Origin: Leishmania mexicana MHOM/GT/2001/U1103
Taxonomy: Eukaryota > Euglenozoa > Kinetoplastea > Trypanosomatida > Trypanosomatidae
Direction: 5' to 3'
DNA length: 64,000 nucleotides
Assembly (NCBI RefSeq): GCF_000234665.1
Contig: NC_018334.1
Location: forward strand, 1,240,001 to 1,304,000
Of this stretch, positions 38,583-47,021 are shown piece after piece. The notes below the pieces were generated by a model. It did not search any database and had not been told where the DNA came from. It was given only the letters and a program-made list of their open reading frames with translations. How positions within the stretch are numbered: the stretch's first letter is position 1; each line of letters begins with the position of its first letter. A program made the translations under genes and the position numbers.

Positions 38583-40190
38583 TCATTTGAGCGACGCGCG
38601 AAGGCGCTGCTGGCGATTGAGGGCGACGCACCGCGCATTGCCGCTCCCGGGCGGCAGCTCGATCGGCGCGGCGCTCTCAGGCACGTGGTAGGCCTCGTTC
38701 TTGTCGAAAAGCAGGTTGAACCCCTTGCCGGACGCAAACCACGCCGTGTCCCACAGCGGCGTCGCCGGCACCAACATCGGGAACAGCTCTGTCGCTTTGA
38801 AGGCTGGTGCGAGGTTGACGCGCTTGCCGTTCAGAACCTTGGTGATATTGTGCAGCTGCCCCTCTGTGTTGGCCCCGAGGGCGGCGACGCAGCCGTTGCG
38901 ATACCGCACCAGCAGCGTGGATGGACCACCCGTCAGCCCCACAATATCGTAGTCCGTCTCCGACGTCTGTGGACCCATGCGCGCGGCGAAGTACTTGAGC
39001 GCCGGGCCCTGGTCCACTGCCGCGAAGCGCGGCGACGGGATCATGACACCGTACTCGGGCAGCGACCCTTGAATCAGGAGCTCGTTCTTGGCGCTCACAA
39101 AGACGGCGAGGCTGCCGGCACAGGCGATGTCCTTCACGCGAATCAGCTTTGGCGCGCCGCACACGGTGTGCCGCGCCTCGTCGCTTCCGTGCTGCTGGAA
39201 AGAGCGTGTGAGGGGGATGGGCACCGGGTCGAACGCGTTCGGCGGCAGCTGGCCGCCGTTTGTCGCGCCGCACCCAAACACGCGTCCCTCCTTCGTGAGA
39301 AATAGGGTGAAGGAGTTGCCGAGGGCCACTTTGACGACGCGCATGTCGCGCTCCTCAAAGAACGCGATCCGTGTCGGCGACATTGGCGCGTCGCTGTTGC
39401 CGATGCCGAGCTCCCCCCAGTTATTGCACCCAAATGCGTAGAGTCCGCCGTCGCTGAGTGTGGCCACCGCGTGATTGAAGCCGCAGTACATGGTTTCTAG
39501 CACACACGCCCGCTCCGCTGGCCACCACGACGCCGTCGGATCCCATTCCATGAACCCGCGCACACCGTCTATGCGCTGCTTGTGCCCCACCCCCAGTTGC
39601 CCCATGTGGTTGTTGCCGAACGCAATGACACGACGACCGTTGCGCTGGTAGACCAGGGTGAAGTTCGAGCCGCACGCGACGCGGATGACGGAGGAATCGG
39701 CTTGCGGAAATGCCCCGTCGAGGTCGATATAGAGCGGGTCAAGATCGGCAACGACGGACGAGGCGCGCACAACGCTGCTGCTTCCGCTGCCGTGGCGAGT
39801 GCTGCCATGGGAGAGAGACGGGGAAGCCGCCGCGTCACCACCGCTGCCCTCGCCTTCCGGGTTCAGTGCCCCGGTCTGTCCGTACCGGTTGTCGCCGACG
39901 GTGATGAGGTTGCCCTCGCGCGTGAGCATGGCAACGTGCTTGTGTCCCGCTGACGCATCGACCATGTCGTAAAACGGCTCTGGGGCGCTCAACGGAGAGG
40001 CCGCAGCAGTCGTGAGGTGCGGCCGCGCGGCGTGCGCTTCCGCCTCCTCTCTCTGAAAGCGGCGGTACTTCGCCGGGTCAACGTCGCACGGCGAAGGAAG
40101 GGTCTTGAGGAACAGCTCCGCCGGCGGGGATGGCGCGAGGCCACAGACGGAGCCCATGCCAATGATTCGCGTGTGCAGGCGACGCAACAT
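38583..40190 (-). CDS. RCC1-repeat protein, probably mitochondrial
   Basis: This 535-residue protein contains RCC1-type beta-propeller repeats with the usual G-x-x-H/F-T/A-x-x-L and G-x-N-x-x-G-Q-L-G elements: AGHKHVAMLTREGNLITVG with NRYGQTG (about 81-107), CGSNFTLVYQRNG with FGNNHMGQLGVG (173-202), CGFNHAVATLSDGGLYAFG with NNWGELGIG (236-264), GNSFTLFLTKEGRVFGCG (291-308), and a late YRNGCVAALGANTEGQL. The N-terminus MLRRLHTRIIGMG is basic and lacks acids, like a mitochondrial presequence. RCC1-fold proteins include the Ran exchange factor and mitochondrial RCC1L involved in ribosome assembly; which of these roles applies is unknown, though the presequence favours a mitochondrial one. I chose the ATG at 40190; the open frame upstream to 40250 looks untranslated. 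Confidence 0.88.
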   Translation of the reverse strand: MLRRLHTRIIGMGSVCGLAPSPPAELFLKTLPSPCDVDPAKYRRFQREEAEAHAARPHLTTAAASPLSAPEPFYDMVDASAGHKHVAMLTREGNLITVGDNRYGQTGALNPEGEGSGGDAAASPSLSHGSTRHGSGSSSVVRASSVVADLDPLYIDLDGAFPQADSSVIRVACGSNFTLVYQRNGRRVIAFGNNHMGQLGVGHKQRIDGVRGFMEWDPTASWWPAERACVLETMYCGFNHAVATLSDGGLYAFGCNNWGELGIGNSDAPMSPTRIAFFEERDMRVVKVALGNSFTLFLTKEGRVFGCGATNGGQLPPNAFDPVPIPLTRSFQQHGSDEARHTVCGAPKLIRVKDIACAGSLAVFVSAKNELLIQGSLPEYGVMIPSPRFAAVDQGPALKYFAARMGPQTSETDYDIVGLTGGPSTLLVRYRNGCVAALGANTEGQLHNITKVLNGKRVNLAPAFKATELFPMLVPATPLWDTAWFASGKGFNLLFDKNEAYHVPESAAPIELPPGSGNARCVALNRQQRLRASLK

Positions 40191-40695
40191 CGCTCCACGC
40201 GCGCGCTTTCCTTCTGTGTCTGCGTTGCTTCTGTGTGAGGAGGTGAGCACGAGAGCGTGGACGAGAGAGAGGCGGAGAGACGGCGTGCGCTTACATGAAA
40301 GGAGGCAGGGCAGCGGATAGCCCGCGCACAGCTAGACCCCACGTCTAGCCGGGCCACCTCACCTTGGCCTGGTGAGTGACACCGTCCTCGGCACCTGGTG
40401 GGCCAGAGGTGCGGAAAAATGATAAGGGAAAGCCCGTGGCGCGTTTCGGATTTCTCGCGGCGCCGCAGGTTTTGGAGATGCGGCATTCGCCAAGGACACA
40501 AGGTGTGCGCAGAGTGGTTCGCAGATGAAGTGCCGCGGTCCTCACAGCATCGGGGAGGGGGGAGGGCAGCAGTGGACATCGAGGAGGAGGGGGAGGAGGG
40601 AAAAGAAGGCCGACGCCACCAGGACAGACAACGATGATACACACTCACGCACACGCCCCGGAGGACAGGAGAGCGCCCCGTTGCCTCTGCACACG
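40191..40695. other. Spacer, nothing recognised
   Basis: About 500 bases between the RCC1 and p24 genes, with a GA-rich part near 40550-40610. No gene recognised. Confidence 0.55.
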
Positions 40696-41487
40696 CTATC
40701 TTGTGGAGATGCTGAACTTGCCATGCCGGACCTGGCAAGCGAGAAAGCGCGAGAGTGACGCGTACTGGTAGGCGGCCATGATCAGCAGAACCATGGCGTT
40801 GAGCACCAGTCCTGCCGCCATGATCTTTGCCAGGGAGTTCAGCTTTACGCGGTCCGACTCACCGACAAGCTGCAGGGCGTTCGCATCCTGCGCGAGGCCG
40901 AAGAGGATGGTACCGTAGCGGTGTAGCTCCTCCTCCATTGCGCTTTCCACCTTATTCACCGCGTCTGGGTCCACCTCCAGCACGTCGCGCTTCATGATAT
41001 TGAACCGCACCCACTTGGGCGAGAGGGTGGAGAAGCTGTTGTCGAAGCATACGGACACCTCCTCTGGCAGCCCGTGGCGGGTCTTGAGGATTGGCGGCGC
41101 CGTGTAGGTGTAGCTACCGTCGGTGGCGCGCTGCCACGTGTTCAGCACCATCTCGCGCTGTCGGTCCCGCAGCCCGGCAAAGTGGGCGTTGTAGTGGAAG
41201 CGGCTCAGATCCATTGTCCTGTCCACCGGCGGCGTGAAGCGCACCTTCATCACGGCGTTCACGTCGAAGGCGCCGCCGTCGGTGACGCGGAAGGTAAAGC
41301 CCAGAGTGCCGCCCGCCTCCAAGACTTCGGTATAGCACTCCGTCTCCCCGGCCTCTATCTTCGACTCGTACGTCGCAGCCGTGACGATGATCGAGCTGGA
41401 GTGCAGCAACAGCAGCAGGAGAGGGAGAACCACATTGCACACCGGCGCCAGCACACCGCCACACGCAGCTCGGCGAAAGGGGAGCAT
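40696..41487 (-). CDS. p24 (emp24/gp25L) family cargo receptor
   Basis: This 263-residue protein has a signal peptide (hydrophobic core about residues 18-36), a GOLD domain with the conserved Cys pair (Cys51 in ETECYTEV and Cys147 in VSVCFDN), a coiled stretch, and a C-terminal transmembrane helix at about 222-243 (KIMAAGLVLNAMVLLIMAAY). These proteins cycle between ER and Golgi in COPII and COPI vesicles and help select cargo such as GPI-anchored proteins, which are abundant on trypanosomatid surfaces. The cytosolic tail is about 20 residues and lacks the typical terminal dilysine; it ends SISTR. The adjacent gene upstream encodes another early-secretory cargo receptor. The start at 41487 directly precedes the signal peptide; the frame upstream to 41730 is low-complexity. 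Confidence 0.9.
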   Translation of the reverse strand: MLPFRRAACGGVLAPVCNVVLPLLLLLLHSSSIIVTAATYESKIEAGETECYTEVLEAGGTLGFTFRVTDGGAFDVNAVMKVRFTPPVDRTMDLSRFHYNAHFAGLRDRQREMVLNTWQRATDGSYTYTAPPILKTRHGLPEEVSVCFDNSFSTLSPKWVRFNIMKRDVLEVDPDAVNKVESAMEEELHRYGTILFGLAQDANALQLVGESDRVKLNSLAKIMAAGLVLNAMVLLIMAAYQYASLSRFLACQVRHGKFSISTR

Positions 41488-41652
41488 ATCAGAGCAAAAG
41501 AGGGGGGGGGTTGCACGTGAGAGGGTACCACCACGTGCGGTGGAGAGCTGGGTGTCGAGGGAGGGGGTGGGGGGTGGGGGTCGATTCGCCTGGAAACGCT
41601 GAACGAGACACGACTTCAAAGTTCTTTTGTGCTGTGCAGCTGGATGCACTGT

Positions 41653-41683
<31 letters not shown>

Positions 41684-42134
41684 CCGTACGATGCACGGCT
41701 TCTTGCGTGTGCGTCGATGCAATCCTGCACGGGTGTTCACAAGGGGTACGAAGGCCCCAAGAGCCACCGTGAAAAGCAAGACCATGGAGGACGAGGAGAG
41801 ACGATTGCTTGCCCTCTCCGTCGACACAGAGAGCGAGGCGAAAGAGGATGTGAGCATCCGGCACCGAGCTGCGGCCCATTACTCCCCTCCCCTCAAAGAA
41901 AAAGTGATCACATCAACCACTGGGCGGTTCGGCTGAAAGTACGCGGGTGAGGGGAGAAAGGGGTGGTGGCCGTGACTGAACACAGCAGATCAGCAGTCAC
42001 CGCGAGCGATGCGGCTCTACTCCACCCACGCACCGTCGCCTCCCCCTTCTTCTCTTGCAGGTTGTGAGGGGGCACATTGACTGCCTGCTCACTCTGTCAT
42101 TGATGCGTTTCTTTGTCTTGGCTTCGCCAATCGA
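41488..42134. other. Spacer with microsatellite
   Basis: About 650 bases with no gene; it includes a G-rich block near 41560-41580 and the (CA)n run listed separately. Confidence 0.6.
41653..41680. repeat. (CA)n microsatellite
   Basis: About 14 uninterrupted CA units in the spacer between the p24 and ERGIC3/Erv46 genes. Confidence 0.95.
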
Positions 42135-43355
42135 CTACAACAGCTTCCCGGTACACATTTTGCGGATCTTGCGGACACTGTGGAAGCACAGGGAGTCCAC
42201 CAGGCCCACCACGGTCAGTACTCCACCACACACGGCGCACACCTGCAGCACAAAGTGGGCCAGGGAGGGGTACGGATGCCTCTCCTGAACCAGAATACGC
42301 ACAGGAGAGAGGTCATACGTCATGAACACGCCAGGAACAATCTCCTGCTTCTTTGGCGCCTGCGACTCCGCCTTCGCCGCTTCACTCGGGGTGAAGTGGT
42401 GCGTGGCCGAGTACTGGTTCGACTCCACCGTGTCTTGCAGGCCTGTGATGAGGGAGTAGCGCTGGTACGTGGTCGGGACGAGCTTCACAAAGTAGCTGAA
42501 GCGGCCGTTCATCGCATCCTTCGCGTCCCCGCTGAGGGCAGATCCTTGGGCGGTGCCGTCCAGCGGATTCTGCTGGCCTGGGAAGGGGTCGCCAAACTCG
42601 AGGGTGTGCACGGTGTGGCTGAGGTCCAGCTTGCGGGTGGCGCTACCCATGAGATCGTGCATCCGCCGACCAAGGGTCTCGTAGATGCGACCGGGAATGA
42701 ACTGCAGGCTGCCAGTGGCGCGCGAGGCCGCGAAGGTTGCGTACAAGTTGCACCCCTCCTTTCCAAAAGCAGCGGTGGCCATCTTGATGCGATCTTCGGC
42801 GCACTGCTCCACGCTAATTTCATCGATGTCCAGCTTCCACCCTCTCCGCACGTACGCCTGCCGGACATCCTCGCAGGTGTGACAGCAATCTCCCGGGTGG
42901 CGCTCAGCGCCGTAGCAGCTGGGGCAGTTTTCCTTCTCCGCCCCGTCCGCGTCGATCGCCTTGGTCACCACCTTCTTCTCATCCACAATGGCACGTGCGG
43001 CACTGATCACCTGCCCCGTCGCCGTGTCTATGCGCTGCTTCACTGTGTTGCCCTCTACGTCGTTCGCAAATACGCCAAAGATGTCCACGGCGTCCAGAGT
43101 GATGAGGTCGCACGGCACGTGGTTGAAGGTGACGTTGACAGTGACTTGCATGTCACCCCCAACCTTGGTGTCCACAAACATCTCTTGGTGCTCCTCGACT
43201 GAGAGGAAGTAGCGGACTTCGCCGACGAGGAGCCAGATAATAACGACAACGGCGACGACAGAGAAGACACCGCCCGACACGGTGCGGTGCCGCGCATCCT
43301 GCTCAAACTTGCGGTCGAACTTTGGGAAAACGTCCAGGTGCTTCAGCTGCCGCAT
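42135..43355 (-). CDS. ERGIC3/Erv46 family cargo receptor
   Basis: This 406-residue protein matches the Erv46/ERGIC3 family along its length. It begins with a DVFPKFDRKFEQDARHRTVS segment, has a first transmembrane helix at about 29-50 and a second near residues 365-390, and a lumenal domain with the family's cysteine signature (CPSCYGAE then DCCHTCEDVRQAY) and RRGWKLDIDEISVEQC. Erv46 works with Erv41 in vesicles between ER and Golgi, retrieving or exporting proteins. The short C-terminal tail ends in GKLL; no clear dilysine is seen. It neighbours the p24 gene, also an ER-Golgi cargo receptor. The ATG at 43355 gives the family's usual N-terminus; the open frame upstream to 43670 is not conserved-looking. 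Confidence 0.95.
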   Translation of the reverse strand: MRQLKHLDVFPKFDRKFEQDARHRTVSGGVFSVVAVVVIIWLLVGEVRYFLSVEEHQEMFVDTKVGGDMQVTVNVTFNHVPCDLITLDAVDIFGVFANDVEGNTVKQRIDTATGQVISAARAIVDEKKVVTKAIDADGAEKENCPSCYGAERHPGDCCHTCEDVRQAYVRRGWKLDIDEISVEQCAEDRIKMATAAFGKEGCNLYATFAASRATGSLQFIPGRIYETLGRRMHDLMGSATRKLDLSHTVHTLEFGDPFPGQQNPLDGTAQGSALSGDAKDAMNGRFSYFVKLVPTTYQRYSLITGLQDTVESNQYSATHHFTPSEAAKAESQAPKKQEIVPGVFMTYDLSPVRILVQERHPYPSLAHFVLQVCAVCGGVLTVVGLVDSLCFHSVRKIRKMCTGKLL

Positions 43356-44176
43356 CGTGTTTGGTCGAAAGGTAAGAGTAGCTGAGTACCAACCAAAGTG
43401 TGCGTATGTGTGTAGCACACGAACGGTGCCGGCGTGTACCTGTGGTGGTTTGGCGTAAAGGAGCAGGGGGGGGGGATGGCGGTGTTTCAGAGCGGAGGAT
43501 AATGAACAGATTTTTTTGGTGTGAGGAGGGGGGAGGAGAGGCAGGGCACATCGGAGGCGTTGGATGGAGAGTTGACAAAGAAAGGCGGCATCCAGACTGA
43601 CTGGAAGGGCAGGAGCCACGCTCCAGACAGGCTTGGTGATGAGAGACAGGGTAGACGGGGGCTGATGCACCCCGCCACATTCGCATCGCGTCCTACGCCT
43701 GCGCTGAATCGCTGCAGCTCGGCATCATGACGTAATGCAAGGGTTCACTGAGGAAAGGTAGCAGTGAGCGCTGTGGCTGTCGCAGTGTGCCATTTCCGTG
43801 TACTGCGGCATGGTGTTCTCATTCGCTGGCTAATCAATCGGTCAGCGCATCGAGGCACCCACCGGCCACAGCGTCAAACATCCGCACGGACGCAAGCATG
43901 CAGCAGTGGGGAGTCAGGGGGGAGCGTCGGAGAGCGCGGGTGGGTAAGGTAGAGAGAAGATGCCGGCATACACGCACACAGATACACAAGCCAAAGATCT
44001 AACGGGAAGGCAAGGGGAGCACCATCCGCCCCACATGCACGCACACGCGAGCATGCGGAGAGGGGGGATGGCGGCAAATGGAAATGGAGGTGATCTATGA
44101 CGGAGATAGCTCACACAAGAGCACAAGCGATAAAGAAGAACAACAACAGGAGCCGCAGCAGACAACGCACGCCACA
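43356..44176. other. Spacer, nothing recognised
   Basis: About 820 bases with purine-rich tracts (for example 43465-43480 and 43520-43545). No gene recognised. Confidence 0.55.
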
Positions 44177-45496
44177 CTACACGGAGGCGATCTCCACCTT
44201 GCGCCGCTTCATCAGCGAGTCCCTGGTGTCGTTGAGGGAGAAGACGACACTCGTGCCACCAATGTCCTCATCTGGCAATCCACGAAACGCGTACGCCGAG
44301 TTCCCCTCGTATTGGGGAGCTGGGCCGTGCGCGCTGGTGTAGCTGTTTGTCATGCTGCCACTCTCGTCGCCGATAGTGACGGGCTCTGCAGAGGAGGCGG
44401 ACTCTTCGCGTCCCAAGTCTAGGACGATGCTCTTGTCAGGCGCAAAGGTGACCGCGCGAGACGCGGATCTACGACCGGAGGAGGGGTGGCGGTCGCCATC
44501 CTGTAGCTGTGCCAGCGGGCCGCGTTGCGTCATTTCGCGCAGCTGACTGTCAAGCTTTCGGATCACCTTGTTGCCCTCCACGACCCGCTTCGCCTCTACG
44601 TCGAAGTAGCGCTCCGCCCGAGCAACGCACTCGCGCCTGCGCCGCTCCACCTCCTGAAAGGCGTCTTGCACGCGCCTTCGCTCCTGCTCAAAGCTCTCCG
44701 CATCGCGCAGGATATACTCAGTGCCCTGCAGCTGCGACTGCGCGTGCTGGGCCTGCGCCTCCACTTGTTGGAGGTGGTTGTGCAGCATGGCACACTGCTG
44801 CTCCCGCGCCATGATGTCCGGCCTCAAGTCGATCACAGGCTCCGTGTAGTAGCGCTCCTCTTTCTCGAGCATCTGCGCCCACCCGTGACTGAGATAGAGC
44901 TGCTCCTCGTCTTGCTGCTTCCGGGCCACCTGCAGCTCCGCCAGCTTGGCTCGCAGCGTCATTTCCTCTGCAGCCATGGCCGCCTCCTCAGCGTCTATGG
45001 CGGCTATGCGAGTGGCAACAGGGTCAAGTGTAGGGTACTGCGGCTGTTGCAATGGCGGCTGCTGGTAGCTCCACCTGCCCATCGCGTTGGCCTGCTGAAG
45101 GTAGGAGGCGGGGTTGACAGGCTCTGCCACGTGTGCCACCGCTGGCTGCTGCGAGGCTCCTTGAGAGTAGGGGTTCACCACTGAGGGCATGACGTAGCCA
45201 GAGGGCCGCGGAGATGGCGGCGGCGGCGCCGCTGCCGTCACCGTAGGAACACGATTGACAGAGCTGCGGTCCACTGAGGGATGCAGGCTTGCGCTGGGTC
45301 GCGGGTACTCACCGGCTACGGTGGTGGGTGCCCCGGTGGTCATCGCGGCAGCAGGGTGGGAGGAGGAAGAGGGGATGCGTAGTCCCTCCACTTCCCGTGT
45401 TGGAACTGTGTAGTAGGACGGCGCCGTGCCCTCAGGCCTGCGGTAGTACAGCGGCGGCGTGGTGGACCGCAGCGCCGAGTACGGATGAGCAGACAT
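44177..45496 (-). CDS. Coiled-coil orphan protein with disordered N-terminus
   Basis: This 439-residue protein is not recognised. Residues 1-155 are Pro/Ser/Tyr/Gln-rich and likely disordered (for example YYRRPEGTAPSYYTVPTREV). Residues about 160-325 form a long helical, coiled-coil-like region with heptads (DAEEAAMAAEEMTLRAKLAE, then REQQCAMLHNHLQQVEAQAQ and FEQERRRVQDAFQEVERRRR). The C-terminal 100 residues are acidic/Ser-rich with a compact TFAPDKSIVLDLG segment and a basic KRRKVE near the end. Such architecture is common in cytoskeletal or scaffold proteins of trypanosomatids, but no specific role can be given. The start ATG at 45496 follows a strong C-rich tract and AG, supporting it. 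Confidence 0.82.
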   Translation of the reverse strand: MSAHPYSALRSTTPPLYYRRPEGTAPSYYTVPTREVEGLRIPSSSSHPAAAMTTGAPTTVAGEYPRPSASLHPSVDRSSVNRVPTVTAAAPPPPSPRPSGYVMPSVVNPYSQGASQQPAVAHVAEPVNPASYLQQANAMGRWSYQQPPLQQPQYPTLDPVATRIAAIDAEEAAMAAEEMTLRAKLAELQVARKQQDEEQLYLSHGWAQMLEKEERYYTEPVIDLRPDIMAREQQCAMLHNHLQQVEAQAQHAQSQLQGTEYILRDAESFEQERRRVQDAFQEVERRRRECVARAERYFDVEAKRVVEGNKVIRKLDSQLREMTQRGPLAQLQDGDRHPSSGRRSASRAVTFAPDKSIVLDLGREESASSAEPVTIGDESGSMTNSYTSAHGPAPQYEGNSAYAFRGLPDEDIGGTSVVFSLNDTRDSLMKRRKVEIASV

Positions 45497-45509
45497 GACA
45501 GAAGGGTAG

Positions 45510-45530
45510 CTGTGGGGGGGGGGGGTGGAA
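45510..45530 (-). promoter_or_regulatory. Probable spliced-leader acceptor after a C run
   Basis: On the minus strand a run of about 12 C (about 45514-45525) is followed by ACAG with the AG at 45511-45510, 14 bases before the ATG at 45496. This is a typical polypyrimidine-AG arrangement for trans-splicing. Confidence 0.45.
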
Positions 45531-47021
45531 TGATCTAATGAGAGTGTAGGAAAGGATGTCTAGAGGCGGTGCTGTGTATGCGTGTATCTCGCATGGATAT
45601 CAGTGAAGGAGGGAGTGTGCAAGCGCGGTCTATCAGCAGCGGCCTAATCCATGTTAGCCCGCTTGTTAGCGTGTGCGGGGTATGTGTGGGCGGTGATGGT
45701 GCGCGTAAGGCACTCGTGTGGCGTGTAGCCGCGAGAAAAGCTCTCAGAGACGATGGAGCTGCGTGCGCATCAAAGAGAGAGAGGAGGAGGAGAGCGGAAG
45801 CACCACTGGAGAGGAAGTGTATGGCCGCGCGATGGGAAAATGTCCAGACGATGCGGTAGCCATCCACACTGAGAGTGTGACACCCACCAGTTCGGGGGAG
45901 GGGGTACAACAGAAGATGTTGATGTACAGCAGCAGCAGCAGCGCAGGAGAGTAGGTGCACCACCTAGTCACTGCTGTTCCACTCGACACACGCACACACA
46001 CACACACACATCATCCACCACGAGTCGCTTTGGCGCATCCACTACAGAAACAAAGAGACCGGAGAGTCCGCCAGAATACAAAAGGCATTCTGCCACCAAT
46101 GCCCCCCCTCCCACCTCCCCCCAAACAGCAACAGCGCCAGTGCCCGTGCACACCAAGCACGCAACGATAATTACTGCCACCGCCACCACAACAAAGGGAA
46201 GGAGGAGGGGGGCGAGAGCCAGAGAGAGGGAGAGAGGCAGGGGAAGGGGGACGGTGTAGACGACAACGAGCACACCCTCTGCGGGCCAACGCCCGAGAGG
46301 ACGAGAAAACATATCGGTCACATCAGAGAGAGAGGGAGAGGGGGTGATCAGACGGTGACACAGACACTCCGGCATACGCACAAGCGCAGAGTAACTCCCG
46401 GGCGATCCGTCTGTCGAGAATCTATGGCTTAAAAGGAGGGAGAGGAGAGGGTCAGAGCGGGGGACAAGAATCTGGAAAGGGATGGCGTGGACAGCGGTCG
46501 AGAAAACCAACACGGCTCGCTACTCTCTCTCTCATTCTCTCCACATACACATGCACACAGTCACAAGAGAGTGGCGGTACTTACTGACATCACACACAGT
46601 TTTCTCCCCGCATGTGTTATCCTTAGGAAAACTGAGTTCGCCATCACCCGCGTAGCGCCCTCGCTCGCACTCATTTTTTTCTTTTGTTGCCGCTGTTGCC
46701 GCAGCCGCGCTTCTATGAGATCATCGTGCGCATCACCGCAGAAAAACAACAACATCATCACACCAGAGAGAGAGAGAAAGCACGTATGAATACCAACGGC
46801 AAGGGGAATAGCACAGCGCCACAATCAGCCATGTCACCCATCTCAGCGCGGAGACAGCCGCTTGACCTACACAGGGGGGGGGGTGCACCAACCCTCCAAG
46901 CATTGCTCCCTAGCATGTCGCATCGATGAATGGCGTGAAGAACCACGACACCGAGAACGGGGAAGGGGTCGGGGAAGCAAAGGTGCGCGCACACAAGAAT
47001 CCCCGCATTCACCGCAGTCTC
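45531..47021. other. Long spacer with simple repeats
   Basis: About 1.5 kb without a supported gene. It contains an AGC-repeat near 45930-45942, a (CA)n run at 45993-46010, GA-rich blocks near 46195-46250 and 46325-46345, and a G run near 46875-46882. It should hold the 3' UTR of the large 47022-50855 gene. Confidence 0.55.

Noticed and set aside
42180..43202. Plus-strand open frame of 340 residues
   Set aside because: Antisense of the ERGIC3/Erv46 gene, which matches its family along its full length.
44525..45184. Plus-strand open frame of 219 residues with Leu/His/Arg bias
   Set aside because: Antisense of the coiled-coil orphan; heptads on the other strand produce the Leu-rich pattern.
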